Positions 32,210-43,326 are shown, numbered from the stretch's first letter. The stretch: DNA of 64,000 nucleotides from Mastacembelus armatus (GCF_900324485.2 NW_022872898.1:1-64000), one strand, 5' to 3'. Notes: generated by a model not told the origin, from the letters alone. Numbers and translations are program-made.

Positions 32210-32291
32210 GTTGTTGTGCCTGAGCGGTTAAAGTGATGGGCTTGAATTCCGTTGAGGTCTGTCCGCACTGGTTCTATTCCTGTCAGCAGTT
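32210..32291 (+). pseudogene. tRNA-Ser(TGA), degraded
   Basis: 82 nt. The acceptor GTTGTTG pairs with CAGCAGT with wobbles. The loop CTTGAAT reads TGA and a variable arm is present. The T loop TTCTATT and several stem mismatches indicate a pseudogene. A 5' fragment recurs at 38537-38562. Confidence 0.65.
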
Positions 32292-32312
32292 ATATGTTAC
32301 TTAGAAACTCAC

Positions 32313-32832
32313 TACATTAATGTGTTTTATTGCCTTAGTGGACTTTGAGGACTGAGAAAACTGTTGCTGTGTGTGTTCCAGTTAGGTTAGGTTACTGCTG
32401 ACATCATGTCTCATCTGAATGAGAAGAAATGAACAAACACAGTGTGTTGTCATTATTGTTTTGATGTCAGTTCCCCCTTCAGATAGTGTTTCCATAGTAA
32501 CAGAGGTTAGGTTATGGTTCAGTGTAGCACAGAGAACTGGGGCCTGTTTCAGAAAGTGGGTTTAGTGAAAACCCAGAATGTATTAACTCTGAGATGAGGG
32601 ATACTCAGGGTTTTTGGTTTCACAAAGCGTGTTCAGATTGACTCTGAGTCAGTTACCGTGGTAACTCATTCTGTAACCCAAACCTGCTCGCTGGCATGTT
32701 TTATAAACCGAGTTCTTCCTGAGTCCTGGGTATTCAGACTGAAGAAGAGGCAGGAGACCTGGTGTGCCCTTTTGTTGAGGAACCCATTGGTGCAGAAGCA
32801 CAATTGCTTCACAGAATTTTGCGTCGAGAGAC
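32313..32832. repeat. Duplicate of 12383-12905
   Basis: Same orientation, about 520 bp, no gene content recognised. Confidence 0.8.
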
Positions 32833-33098
32833 TGTAATAAGACCCTGTCTGGACATCTATGTCGAGCAGTTAATATTACGATTTCTGTCTTATGCAGGTG
32901 ATTAAATTGATCATAGTTACAGGGCAGAGCTCAGTTTAACCTGAATTATTTTCATACGGTGGTTCCATGGTGACAGATTATGAATCAGTGCAGTAACATT
33001 AGACTGGAATTAGACATTAGAGTTACTGTTGCAGTAAACCTGGAAATTCTTCTGGTAATTCTGCACAGATCAACTACTTTAAACATTTGGAGCAATGT

Positions 33099-33180
33099 GA
33101 CGAGATGACCGAGTGGTTAAGGTGATGGACTGCTAATCCATTGTGTTCTACACACGTGGGTTCGAATCCCATCCTCGTTG
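33099..33180 (+). tRNA. tRNA-Ser(GCT)
   Basis: 82 nt. D arm GACCGAGTGGTTAAGG, anticodon arm TGGA-CTGCTAA-TCCA (GCT), a variable arm, T arm GTGGG-TTCGAAT-CCCAT. The acceptor GACGAGA pairs with CCTCGTT except one mismatch. It decodes AGU/AGC. No nearby T4 run. The copy-B counterpart at 46805 is more decayed. Confidence 0.8.
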
Positions 33181-33271
33181 GGAATGCTCCTATTGGGCGT
33201 TCAAAGATTATTGATTACAAATGTGTTGTTACAAATCATTATAAATATAAGAATATAATAAAAGAATGTAA

Positions 33272-33385
33272 TATACATGTTCTCCCCATCCTTGTGTGGG
33301 TTTACTCCAGGTCCTTCAGTCCAAAGACATGCATGTTTGGTTGACTGGTGACCCTGAATTGTCTATAGGAGTGAAGGTATTTATC
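33272..33385 (+). mobile_element. SINE middle fragment
   Basis: ATACATGTTCTCCCC, GTGTGGGTTTACTCCAGG, then GTTGACTGGTGACCCTGAAT: the central third of the teleost SINE, copied with the duplicon to about 46970-47070. Confidence 0.75.
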
Positions 33386-33529
33386 TGGAGGTGTAACCGA
33401 CATCAACAGCAGTCAGCATACTGACTTTATGTGGTCAGTCTACACCACTACCACTTTAATTTGAAAGTCAACTCAAGAGGGAAAGTATACACATCACTAA
33501 CACTAGATTATGATTCCTAAGGGACACCT

Positions 33530-33611
33530 CATTGTTGAGGGGATTCAAATCTGCGCAGGGAGACCCCAATGCATTTCAAGTCCATTGCTTTAACCACTCA
33601 GCCACTACAAT
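33530..33611 (-). pseudogene. tRNA-Ser(TGA) pseudogene (copy A)
   Basis: 82 nt with TGGCTGAGTGGTTAAAGC and GGACTTGAAATGC (TGA). The acceptor pairs but for one base. The T stem is broken (GCAGA against CCCCT). Confidence 0.7.
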
Positions 33612-34244
33612 TTATAGTGACACTTAATTTGCTGTATTTAATACAGAAATATGTGCTTTTGTTTTATTTTGAAATGAAAAATTTCTCTGTACATAAGTGT
33701 AGGTTAAAGTGTGTTACTAGGTGTGGAAACTGTGCAGCAATAATAGGAAGATATAGTAATTGGTCTATTTAGTACTGAGGAAGAACTAAAGACAAGAACC
33801 TAATTTCTGAATTAACACCAAATATCATGGCTGAACTAGCTACAAAATGCCCACACAAACTTCTATGCACAACAAAAAGAAATAAAAACTGATAATAAAT
33901 TGAATATGAATAAATAAATGTTTCAAATGTTTTTCTACATTGTTGCAGAGCTGCACGTATTTCTTTCTGTATTTGTGTGTATTAATGGAACAGGAAGTCC
34001 TAAACTCAGTCTAAAGCTGGACTGGTAAAGTGAGACAGACAGAAGCAAATGATTCCCAGCAAAGACACATGCAGCTGCACTAAATTTGCAGTTTCTTCTT
34101 CTTTAAAGAGATTATGTTTGACCTTTTCCTTAAAACACATGTATGCATAACCTTTTCCAATATTAATGACCGTACACTGTCAAAAAAAGTGTTTGTGGCA
34201 TATGTCACAATTGGAAAAACAGTGCTTCAGGTTACCCAAGTGGA
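33612..34244. other. Intergenic spacer of duplicon A
   Basis: A 190-bp stretch (33731-33920) is missing from copy B. No gene recognised. Confidence 0.5.
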
Positions 34245-34318
34245 CCCTGGTTACCTCAGTGGGTACAGCATGAGCCTTTTAATCTCAGGGTTGTGGGTTC
34301 AAGTCCCACATGGGGAAG
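34245..34318 (+). pseudogene. tRNA-Lys(TTT)-reading, copy A
   Basis: CCTTTTAATCTC gives anticodon TTT on a body whose arms resemble Lys(CTT). The T arm GTGGG-TTCAAGT-CCCAC is good; the acceptor has mismatches. Copy B at 47759 pairs better. Confidence 0.6.
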
Positions 34319-34732
34319 TGTCATTATTTAAATATACAGAGCTTTGCTTCAGTTACATCTTGCAATAAACAGCATGATCCTGATGGTGCTGGTCAGCCAA
34401 TGATAGAACAGTCAACAGCTCATGCTTTACTTAGAAAATCAAATGTCCCCATAAGCTTGCACTTCTATCCCCCAGTTCATCCCAGTTTAATCCTCTTATT
34501 TTCTACTTTACTGTAATTTGTCTCAGACTCAAATGCATAACCTTTTCTAATATACATGGCTGTGTTTAATTGCAATGCTGTATTGGGCGAACCCCTAGAT
34601 CTAGTCCAAGTGTGAAGAAATCTGCTGAAAGGATAGATCTTCCATTGGTGGAAAATGTCTATTCAATGCAGACAATACTGTTTCTTTACCTGTGGTGTTC
34701 AGTTGCAGAACCTAATTGATTTGCCTTCAATC

Positions 34733-34915
34733 ATTCAATTCAATTCAATTCAATTCAATTTTATTTGTATAGCGCCATATCACAATACAATCATCTTAAG
34801 GCACTTAAGGCACAACAAATACCTTTTGAGCAAGCACCTGGTGAAAGTGCAGAAGAAAAACTCCCTTTAACGGAAGAAAAAACCTGCAGCAAAACCAGGC
34901 TCAGTTTGGGCGACC
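34733..34915 (-). mobile_element. Teleost LINE 3'-UTR-like repeat
   Basis: (CAATT)n run followed by TTTATTTGTATAGCGCCATA and AAACCAGGCTCAGTTTGGG, a very common fish repeat that I take to be a LINE 3' end. The family was not determined. Counterpart at 48203-48420. Confidence 0.6.
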
Positions 34916-35189
34916 ACTCTTTTCATGGGATAAAAAGAACACATGCTTCGAAAATGCTACCTCAGAAAACGAGGTCAGAGAAGAGGAGTAACACACTCAC
35001 TGAAGGTGACTTTGGCTTCGTCCTCTACACATAGGTCTCATCAGCTGCTCTCTGTGCTCTTCAGAGAGTGTACCAGCTACTATGTGCGAGGATCCATGAG
35101 TTATCACTATCAGTGGTTATTACTGGTCATTCCAGTAGCTGGGTATTCACTAACCTGTCGTGTCTCACAGCAGGCTGACCAGTAGACTC

Positions 35190-35440
35190 TACTTGTAGTA
35201 GTTCACTACATCCCCCTCCTGGCCATGGATGGTGATGGGATCCACTGGTGTCCTCCTCCTGAAGTCTATGATGAGCTCCTTCAACGTGTCCACGTTCAGG
35301 AACAGGTGGATAGGCTGAGACCACTCCACAAAGTCTCTGATCAGTGTCCTGCAAACCAACTCCTTCCAGGAGTAACTCAGCACATCAAATGGAGCTACAA
35401 AGAGGTCACAGCTGTGGTTGGTAAGTTTGTCAGGCTGCAT
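35190..35440 (-). mobile_element. LINE reverse-transcriptase fragment (copy A)
   Basis: Minus frame 35440-35189 includes ELVCRTLIRDFVEWSQPIHL, FLNVDTLKELIIDFRRRTP, then EGDVVNYYK: the region after the RT palm of a jockey-superfamily LINE. No catalytic motif is present. Counterparts at 48690-48945 and 56450-56600. Confidence 0.7.
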
Positions 35441-35468
35441 GTTTTTTGAAACTAAGATGCATAAATTA

Positions 35469-35541
35469 CATTTCGGTCCAGTTTTGAACCAGGTACATTT
35501 TGTGTGTTAAACAAACATGATGACGACTACACTACAGAAAC
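35469..35541 (-). pseudogene. tRNA-Val(AAC) pseudogene (copy A)
   Basis: GTTTCTGTAGTGTAGTCGTC start and TTTAACAC loop (AAC). The T stem and 3' acceptor are decayed. Confidence 0.65.
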
Positions 35542-35562
35542 TGACACACTCTTGAAGCTGAG

Positions 35563-35790
35563 AACATGGCACTGGGAAATGCAACATTGTACAATAAGCC
35601 CATAGGGCACGTCCTTTGGAGAAACTAAATTCAAATGATCCAACTGTGTGTCATCTTTAGGAAATCATAAAGCAGCCCTGAGAGATTTCTTCAAAACATA
35701 CAGTTGTGTTCCTGTAGTGTAGATGTTAACATGTTTGCCTTACACACAGACGGCCCCTGCACCAGCCTTGAAAGTTGGAAAGGAAAAGTA
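35563..35790. repeat. Inverted repeat arm inside duplicon A
   Basis: Reverse complement of about 37525-37752. Both arms carry the Val 5' relic and its upstream flank (CTAAATTCAAATGATCCAAC). The same pair is kept in duplicon B at about 49063-49290 and 51007-51234. Confidence 0.8.
35708..35758 (+). pseudogene. tRNA-Val 5' part (TAC-like)
   Basis: GTTCCTGTAGTGTAGATG, then GCCTTACACACAG: acceptor, D and anticodon arms (loop reads TAC). The T arm is lost. Copies at 37553-37604 (minus), 49208-49258 (plus) and 51035-51085 (minus). Confidence 0.6.
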
Positions 35791-36291
35791 CTACAACATG
35801 TTCCCCCCTGGATCAAACATCTCCATGTCACTGCCAATAACATGTGCAGTCCATACTCTTCAGTCCTTATCCTTCAGCTGGTATTCCAAGGCAGTCTCCA
35901 ATTACAATACTGATCTGAGTTCAAATCTCAGTGGGACGTGTTGAAGAAAAACAGCAATAATAAATAAATCATTACTTTTCTGAAACATGAGATATCAGTC
36001 AATAACCTATCAGCACAATGAGTAGTGAATAAAGGAAGTTCAGCTGCACATTCAACATATTTCAGCTACACTGAAATAAAATAAACAATTCCAGCTCCCA
36101 AAGAACCGAGTCTCTGAATATAGTCAGACTAATTCATAAAGATAAATCTGACCTTAATGTTCTGACAACATTAAGATCAGATTGTGATGCATTGGTCACC
36201 ATGACTGAGCGATCTAAGTGTTGCTTTCAGTTTGTAGTTTTCTCTGTATTGGTCTTCACTGATAATGTACTGTAAACAGTAACAAAGCTGT

Positions 36292-36373
36292 GCCGAGGTG
36301 ACTGAGTGGTCAGGGTGATGGGCTGCTAATTCACTGTACAGTGCACGCGTGGGTATGAATCCCATCCATGTCA
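36292..36373 (+). pseudogene. tRNA-Ser(GCT) pseudogene
   Basis: GGTGACTGAGTGGTCAGGGT and GGCTGCTAATTC (GCT), variable arm present, T loop GTATGAAT. The acceptor does not pair. Confidence 0.65.
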
Positions 36374-37120
36374 TAAATCTTGCTTTTAGAAGTGATGTTA
36401 AGACAACAAAACCTCAAGTATTATGTTTGCTTCAGTACGGAGGATGGTTTTAGTCCATCGACCTTGGGATGGTGGGTCCAGTACACTTCTGCTGCACTCT
36501 GTTCCCCTCCACTCTGCATTTTAGCTATATTTAGCTTCAATCACTATTCTGGAAGGTCAAAAAACTTACAAGAGTTTGTAAGGATTCTGGGAGACTATCC
36601 TAAATCCAGTGCACTTGCAAAAAGGTGGAATACACTTTAAACTTTGTTTCAGCTGAGTTTTTATAGGTTGGTGTCACTGCCTTAAAGTCCAGTCCCATAT
36701 TAAAAAAATCTATATGGGACTATGGAAGCAGTGGGATTATCTGTTTGTTTTGCATGCCCTTATTGTAATTTTTACATTGCATTATTTAGTGTTTAGGTTT
36801 TATCTGTATGCATTTATACATTTATTCAATATATCATCTCAAAATTAATATTTTAGTATTGATAAAAAACATTTAAGTGGTAAGATCTGACTCAGTGTAA
36901 CAGGGTAAATAATGTATATGATTGCACTTGTCATTAATTTAATTTGGTTATATTTGGGCATGTCCTCTTGGTAGCTGGCATAGTCAACATGTTGCCATTT
37001 CATGAGCTGGGAAGATGTGGGTCACCAATATCTGCACTCTGTTCCATTATCCTTGATAAGATGGTTTAAAGCAGTTTGACACAAAGTTGTCTTTTGAGAC
37101 ACATTAAAGCAGATCTGGCT
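36374..37120. other. Intergenic spacer of duplicon A, SINE empty site
   Basis: 36885-37010 is the paralogue of the SINE insertion sites at 45.3 and 54.6 kb but carries no SINE. No gene recognised. Confidence 0.5.
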
Positions 37121-37203
37121 TGTCAGGAGTGGGATTTGAACCCACGCCTCCAGAGGAGACTGCGACCTGAACGCAGCGCCTTAGACCGCTCGGCCATCCT
37201 GAC
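37121..37203 (-). tRNA. tRNA-Leu(CAG)
   Basis: 83 nt, complete. The acceptor GTCAGGA pairs with TCCTGAC. The D arm is GGCCGAGCGGTCTAAGG, the anticodon arm CTGCG-TTCAGGT-CGCAG (CAG), the variable arm CTCCTCTGGAGG, and the T arm GTGGG-TTCAAAT-CCCAC. It decodes CUG. This is the best-preserved tRNA class in the window; another copy is at 50592. No T4 run within about 40 nt on its strand. Confidence 0.95.
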
Positions 37204-37425
37204 TGTTACTTCAACTAAAATACACAAATTTTGAATGACAACATATTCACTAGCGTATCAACATTGCTGCACGTGTCATGACCCCTTGAAAACTGATCTC
37301 TGCTGAAGACATTCCAGACTAATTCAGTGACATGGAGATGTTTGATCCAGGGAGGACAATTCTCTATCAAATGTAGAAGACCAGGTGTCAAGCTGCGGAG
37401 ACATCAGTTTCTAGGCGAGCCAGAT

Positions 37426-37496
37426 GCATTGGTGGTTCAATGGAAGAATTTTTGTCTGCCACGTGGGAGGTCTGGGTTGGATTCCCAGCCAATGGA
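37426..37496 (+). tRNA. tRNA-Gly(GCC), marginal (copy A)
   Basis: GCATTGGTGGTTCAATGG start, CTGCCAC loop (GCC), CCAATGG 3' strand leaving only the terminal pair imperfect. The B box reads GGTTGGATTCC, losing the conserved C56. Pol III recognition would be weakened; a pseudogene is as likely as a gene. Confidence 0.6.
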
Positions 37497-37768
37497 TAAA
37501 CATCTGTAAATTACCATGTTGTAGTACTTTTCCAACTTTCGAGGCTGGTGCAGGGGCCTTCTGTGTGTAAGGCAAACATGTTAACATCTACACTACAGGA
37601 ATACAACTGTATGTTTTCAAGAAATCTCTCAGGGCTCCTTTATGATTTCCTAAAGATGACACACAGTTGGATCATTTGAGTTTAGATTCTCCAAATACAG
37701 TGTCTTATGGGCTTAGTGTATAATGTTGCATTTCCCAGTGCCATGTTCTAAGTCTGAAGGTTGTGTCA

Positions 37769-37839
37769 GTTTCTGTAGTGTAGTGATCATCACGTTCACC
37801 TCACATGAAATGTACCTGGTTGGAAACCAGGCAAAAACA
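37769..37839 (+). pseudogene. tRNA-Val(CAC) pseudogene (copy A)
   Basis: GTTTCTGTAGTGTAGTGATC start and CCTCACAT loop (CAC). The T loop is TTGGAAA and the 3' strand CAAAAAC; the anticodon stem is weak. Confidence 0.65.
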
Positions 37840-38633
37840 GAGCTCTTGCCTTGACTGTTGAATATCACTTATGGAAAACTCAGCCTGAGCTTATGAAATG
37901 TAGCTATGATGCAATCTCTGTGTAGCTGCATCTGATAGCGTACACGTCATATCGTTCATTTCTCTCATTCGTTTATTCCGTGTCCATTGCCACCCCCCTG
38001 TAAATTGATCTCAACCAAAGACATTCCAGACTAATTCTTTGTATAGAATAGAAGAAGAGTTAGTTTGTCTGGGGCCAGTCATGTATAGTTGAAATTCAGT
38101 GACAGCCAATGAAATTTTACACTGCTCTTGAAGCACAGAAGAAAATACTTTATCCTGAAGGAGGTCGTCTTTTAAAAAAGAGAATTACTGTGTGTGGTTC
38201 AGGGTACTATTTTATTTGGACATTTTAACAAAGCCACTGAAGTAAACAATAGGTGCACCTCCACTGTATTTAATGCAGTTTGTATTTTTGTTGTCTATAA
38301 AAGTTTGTGTAGTCATTGTTGTAGCTAGTACAGCCATTATATCTGAATATATGTCCTTCTATTTAGTTCTTCTGCAATAATAAATGGACACATTACTTTT
38401 TATACCTCCCCAGTATTTCTGTACAGTTTCCACACCCATTTACACACTTTAACATCCACTTGTTAGAAAATAAAACAAATGTTTAAACATTTTTCTGTTT
38501 TTAAATATATCAATTTCAACTGGCCTGGAGTTGTATGAGCAAGTTGTTGAGGCCGAGTGGCTTACTTTTTAAAGGCTGTTTTCTTTCATTTCTATCAAAC
38601 AAACAATCTTAAAAAAATATAAATAAACATTGA
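37840..38633. other. Intergenic
   Basis: The end of duplicon A at 38092 is followed by A+T-rich sequence. 38537-38562 is a 5' scrap of a Ser tRNA like 32210. Confidence 0.45.
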
Positions 38634-40915
38634 GCGGGGGCTCCCTTTAGGGGTTGCCACAGTGAATCATCTGCCTCCATTTAACCCTATCCTGTGTATC
38701 CTTCACATCCACACCAACTATCCTCATGTCCTCCTTCACTACATCCAAGAACCTCTTTTTTGGTCTTCCTCTAGGCCTCTTTCCTGGCAGCTCTAACCTC
38801 AGCATCCTTTTACCAATGTGTTCACTGTCCTTCCACTGAACATGTCCAAACCATCTCAATCTGGCTTCCCTCGCTTTTTCTCCAAACCATCTAACATGAG
38901 CTGTCCCTCTGATGTCCTCATTCCTGATCCTATCCATCCTCATCACTCCCAGAGAGAACCTCAACATCTTCAGCTCTGCTACCTCCAGCTCTGCCTCCTG
39001 TCTTTTTCTCAGTGCCACTGTCGCTAAACCAGACAACATTGCTGGTCTCACCACTGTCTTGTACATCTTTCCTTTCATTTTTGCTGACACTCTTTTGTCA
39101 GACATCACACCTGACACTTTCCTCCACCCGTTCCAACCTGCTTGCACACGTCTCTTCACTTCTTTTCCACACTCTCTGTTGCTCTGGACGGTTGACCCTA
39201 AATATTCAAAATCCTCCACCTTCTTCACCTCTATTCCCTGTAACCTCACCATGCTACTTGAGTCTCTCTCATTTACACACATGTACTCTGTTTTACTGCG
39301 ACTAACCTTCGTTCCTCTCCTTTCCAGAGCAAACCTCCACCTCTCTAGATTTTCCTCCACCTGCTCTCTGCTCTCACTACAGATGACAAGGTCATCTGCA
39401 AACATCATGGTCCATGGAGACTCCTGTCTAACCTCATCCATCAGCCTGTCCATCACCACAGCAAACAAGAAGGGGCTCAAAGCCGATCCTTGGTGCAGTC
39501 CCACCTCCACCTTGAACTCCTCTGTGACCCCTACACCCTACACCTCACCACTGTCTTACAGCTCTCATACATGTCCTGCACCACTCGAACATACTTCTCT
39601 GCCACTCGACTTCTTCATACAAAACCACAGCTCCTCTCTCAGCACCGTCATATGCTTTTTCCAAATCTACAAAGACACAATGCAGCTCCTTCTGGCCTTC
39701 TCTGTACTTCTCCATCAGCATTCTCAAAGCAAATATTGAAACTGTGATACTCTTTCTTGGCATGAAAGTCATCTGGAAGAACCTCCTGACCTCCCAGAGC
39801 CTTTTTCAGCTCCTCCCTGAAAGCCACACAACACTCTTCCTTTTTCAACTTCCACCACTTGGTCCTCTGCTCTGCCCTTGTCCTCTTCATCTTCCTCACC
39901 ACCAGAGTCATCCTACACACCACCATCCTATGCTGTCTGGCTACACTCTCCCCAGCCACTACTTTACAGTCACTGATCTCTTTCAGGCTGGAACGTCTGC
40001 ACAAGATGTAATCAACTTGTGTGCTCCTGCCTCCACTCTTATATGTCACCCTATGCTCCTCCCTTTTCTGGAAAAATGTGTTCACTACAGCCATTTCCAT
40101 CCTTTTTGCGGTCTACTACCATCTGTCCTTCTGCATTTCTGTCATGCATACGAAACTTACCCATCACTTCCTCGTCACCTCCGTTTCCCTCACCAACATG
40201 TGTTGAAATCTGCCCCAATCTCCAGTCTCTCACCACTAGGGATACCCTGAATCACCTCATCCATTTCCCTCCAGAATTTCTCCTTCTCTTCTAACTCACA
40301 TCCTGCCTGTGGGGCATAACCACTGACAACATTCACCTTCCAGCTTCAGACTCATCACCCTATCTGACCCTATCTCTTCACCTCCAGAACATTCCTAGCA
40401 AAATCCTCCTTCAGGATAACTCCTACTCCATTCCTCTTTCCATCCACACCATGATAAAGCAGCTTGAACCCTCCTCCTAATCTATAGACCTTGCTACCTC
40501 TCCACCTGGTCTCCTGAACACACAAACTATCCACCTTTCTTCTCTCCATCATATCAGCCAACTCTCTAGTTTTCCCTGACAAAGTCCCTACATTCAAACT
40601 CCCTACACTAAGTCCTACACTCCTGCCCTTCCTCTTCTCTCTTTGCCTATGAACCCACCTTCCTCCTCTCCTTCTTTGACCAACAGTAGTGCAGTTTCCA
40701 CTGGCACCCTGTGGGTCAACAGCACCAGTGGTGGTCATTGTTAACCCGGGCCAGGACCGATTTGGTATGGAAGTCGTATTTGTGATTCACATGTTTGATG
40801 TGGCTGAAATTTTATGTCGGAGGACCTTCCTGACACAACCCTCTGCATTTACCCGGACCTGGGACCGGCACGTGAAGACACTGGATTGTGCCCCCCTGTG
40901 GTTGCGTTTGGGAAA
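38634..40915 (-). mobile_element. RTE-clade LINE, internally deleted
   Basis: Minus strand. 40738-40370: AP-endonuclease N-terminus (LSVGSLNVGTLSGKTRELAD, then VQETRWRG). 40100-39770: endonuclease C-terminus and linker ending in VLPDD. The linker and RT N-terminus (about 250 residues in relatives I remember) are deleted, joining directly to FMPRKSITVSIFALRMLMEK in another frame. 39772-39545: HCVFVDLEKAYD. 39510-38647: GLHQGSALSPF, FADD (aa 37-40) and the long C-terminus to RVKWRQMIHCGNP. Both ends look near native. Frame changes plus the deletion leave it non-autonomous. Confidence 0.88.
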
Positions 40916-40954
40916 TTATTTAGAAAATTCTTAAATACAATACTTAGATACTTA

Positions 40955-41600
40955 GGCAAGGCAAGTTTATTTATATAGCACAATTCATACACAGAGTAAT
41001 TCAAAGTGCTTTACAGAAATAAAAGACACGTTAAATGTACATTGGCAAAAATCAAAATGAGAAACTAGAAATTAGAGGAAAATTAATGTAGATAAAACAC
41101 TTTTAGTTGTCGTATGCAGAGCTAAAAAGAAAAGTTTTTAACCTTGACTCAAACATTGCCAGAGATGAGGTTTGTGTAACATCATCAGGAAGACTATTCC
41201 AGGTTTTAGCTGCATAAAACTGAAACACTCTTTCTCCAAGGTCGAGATGGTTCATACGGCATCAACATGTCAGAGATGTACAGGGGTGCAGAGACTTATA
41301 CACAAGAAGTGCTGTTTTAAAGTCCATTCTCTGAGCGACAGCAAGCCAGTGCAGAGATCTGAGAACAGGAGTAACGTGGTTGTAGTTCCTGGTTCTAGTT
41401 TTGAGAGCCCTGTGAGCAGGCCGTTAGAGTAGTCTAAACTGCTGGAGATAAATGCATGGATGAGTCTCTCCAAGTCTGGTTTAGACATGGTCCCTTTGAA
41501 CCTGACAACGTTTTTGAGATGGTAAAATGCTGATGATGTAATTAATTTAATATTGCTGTTAAAATTCAAACCATTGAATCAGTCCATGATTACCCCTAGA
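40955..41600 (-). mobile_element. L2-clade LINE 3' portion
   Basis: Minus frame 41569-41270: NSNIKLITSSAFYHLKNVVR, FKGTMSKPDLERLIHAFISS, LDYSNGLLTGLSK. It is the same subfamily as 5288-6255 but with an internal deletion after GLSK. The 3' UTR ends in the typical TGCTATATAAATAAACTTGC motif at about 40960. Confidence 0.85.
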
Positions 41601-41818
41601 CTTCGTGCTGGGAGGAAAAAGAAATTATGGTTCTCCTTTTTATAAAACATTTTTAAAACTTACTAACTTAAAGAAAAAAATTAGTCTTGCATCACTCAGA
41701 CCAATGAGACTGCACTATCACAGTAAAGGGAATTGAACTGTCTGTCTCAGGATTTCATTATGTTGGTAGCTACATTGTAAGTCATGTTTTATAACAAGAC
41801 CTTGCTGTTTTTTTAAGC

Positions 41819-41890
41819 TGGTCCCACTAAGATTTGAATTCAGATCACTGGATTCAAAGTCCAGAGTGCTAACCATTACACCATGGGACC
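41819..41890 (-). tRNA. tRNA-Gln(TTG)
   Basis: 72 nt, complete. The acceptor GGTCCCA pairs with TGGGACC. The D arm is GGTGTAATGGTTAGCAC, the anticodon arm CTGGA-CTTTGAA-TCCAG (TTG), and the T arm CTGAA-TTCAAAT-CTTAG with one mismatch. It decodes CAA. No T4 near the 3' end on its strand. Confidence 0.85.
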
Positions 41891-42368
41891 CTGGTATGTG
41901 TTATCTCTGTTCTCAGAAACGTGAGACAGTGACCATGTGAAGAACCTTTGCTCTATTACTCGTTTTCTTCATTCCAAGTTTGATTCAAGTCAGGGGACTG
42001 TGAACCAGTCACCAGCGAGGATGGATCCCCTGGACCAAACCACATCATGTCAAGTACGATGATGGTCCAACCAGATGTATTCCCCAATCACTGCAGCAAG
42101 ACACAAAAAGACAGTACACAGACAGACACGACCAGAGATTTCTCTGATTCGTTCTCAAGATTCTCTGGAGACTGAGAGACTCTCAAGAGGTGAAAGACCC
42201 TCAGAAAGAGAGGACCAGCAAAAGGACAATGGGGTAGAGACTGCTTTTATATTGATTATGCCGGTGAAACCAAGAAATGACTGAACTTTATCCCGAGCTT
42301 GATTTTATTTTGTTGGTAGTCACGTTGTAAGTCACGTTTTATAACATGAAGCAGCTTTTTTTTTAAGC

Positions 42369-42440
42369 TGGTCCCACTGAGATTTGAACTCAGATCACTG
42401 GATTCAAAGTTCAGAGTGCTAACCATTACACCACAGGACG
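42369..42440 (-). tRNA. tRNA-Gln(TTG), second copy, marginal
   Basis: The body is nearly identical to 41819-41890, with a better T stem (CTGAG/CTCAG). The first acceptor pair and one anticodon-stem pair are mismatched. Both copies share the upstream-flank word ATTTTGTTGGTAG. Confidence 0.62.
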
Positions 42441-42535
42441 CTACTGATGCAGGGCATCATCAAAATACTGCTGTCTATTGCAGCACACAGCTTACACATC
42501 AACTACATCTACTCATCTAAAGTCAGACAACTTCT

Positions 42536-42603
42536 TGTCTAATGTGGGGCTCAAAACACATGACCCTGAGAGTCTCATGGTCTACAAACTGAGCTAACCA
42601 AGC
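42536..42603 (-). pseudogene. tRNA-Lys pseudogene lacking its anticodon
   Basis: Twin of 4780-4853. GACTC joins directly to TCAGGG, so five bases including most of the CTT loop are deleted (68 nt). Confidence 0.75.
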
Positions 42604-43142
42604 TTCACTTGGACTAGCCAGAGCATCCAATTGTGATACATGGCACAACCACTTTTTCGACACAGTTGACTAGTTCCATGTATGATAGAGTGGTGCACGT
42701 AGCACTACAATTAAAAAAAGTCAAGTATGCTTGAAAAGGTTATGCATACATGTATTAGACAGATTACAGAAAAGGTATCTCATGGTGCCATAATCTCTTT
42801 AAAGAAGAAGAAGGAGCAAAATTCTTGACTATTGATTAAACTATTCTCTGGCAAGAATGAGAACATGAAACAAAAGAAGTTATGTTATGCTAATTTAGAG
42901 ATTTATGAGAAGAAAGCCAGAACTCCTAGCAAAAAAAAAGTCAGAATTTTGAGAAAATTCAAAATTAGACTATTAAAAAACAGATTGGTTTGAAAAACCC
43001 AGAGTGCCAGAAAAAGTCCAACCTTTCACTCCTGCTTTCCTGACTGACATGTTTTCCATAAGCAGAAGTACAGGAGCCAAGGAGCAGAACAGATGAGGTG
43101 GATGGAAAATACCTGAGAAGAGTAGTAAAAACTTTTGACACA

Positions 43143-43185
43143 GTGATGGTGGTGTAGTGGTGAGCATAGCTGCCTTCCACACAGG
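43143..43185 (+). pseudogene. tRNA-Gly(TCC) 5' half
   Basis: GTGATGGTGGTGTAGTGGTG then CTGCCTTCCACACAG (TCC). The T arm is missing. A fuller copy is at 45975. Confidence 0.7.
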
Positions 43186-43240
43186 GGCCAGTTGTATATA
43201 GGAGTCATAGCCAATGAAACTGCAGCATTGTTGATGCTGT

Positions 43241-43326
43241 CCAAGGTGCTCAGTTGGTAGAGTGGAGGACTGCAGGTTAAAATGGCATTTATCCTTAGAT
43301 CGCTGTATCAACTTTGACTTGAAGGA
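43241..43326 (+). pseudogene. tRNA-Tyr pseudogene with intron
   Basis: GCTCAGTTGGTAGAGTGGAG and GGACTGCAG, then about 15 nt of extra sequence, then ATCCTTAGATCGCTG and TTGAAGGA. This is the layout of vertebrate tRNA-Tyr, whose genes carry an intron one base after the anticodon. GTA has become GCA and the T arm is decayed. Confidence 0.72.

Larger units (their letters stand above)
32855..38092. repeat. Duplicon copy A (partner 46573-51482)
   Basis: 5.2 kb shared in direct orientation with copy B, very similar by eye. Copy A has extra sequence at about 33731-33920, 37045-37080 and 37855-37935. In order it carries Ser(GCT), Ser(TGA), Lys(TTT), a LINE piece, Val(AAC), Val 5', Ser(GCT), Leu(CAG), Gly(GCC) and Val(CAC). 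Confidence 0.92.

Noticed and set aside
34739-35034. Open frames in the CAATT repeat region
   Set aside because: They fall inside a common fish LINE 3'-UTR-like repeat and recur with the duplicon.
38912-40294. Several long plus-strand open frames (up to 275 aa)
   Set aside because: They are antisense shadows of the minus-strand RTE LINE; Ser/Leu/His-rich composition and no domain.
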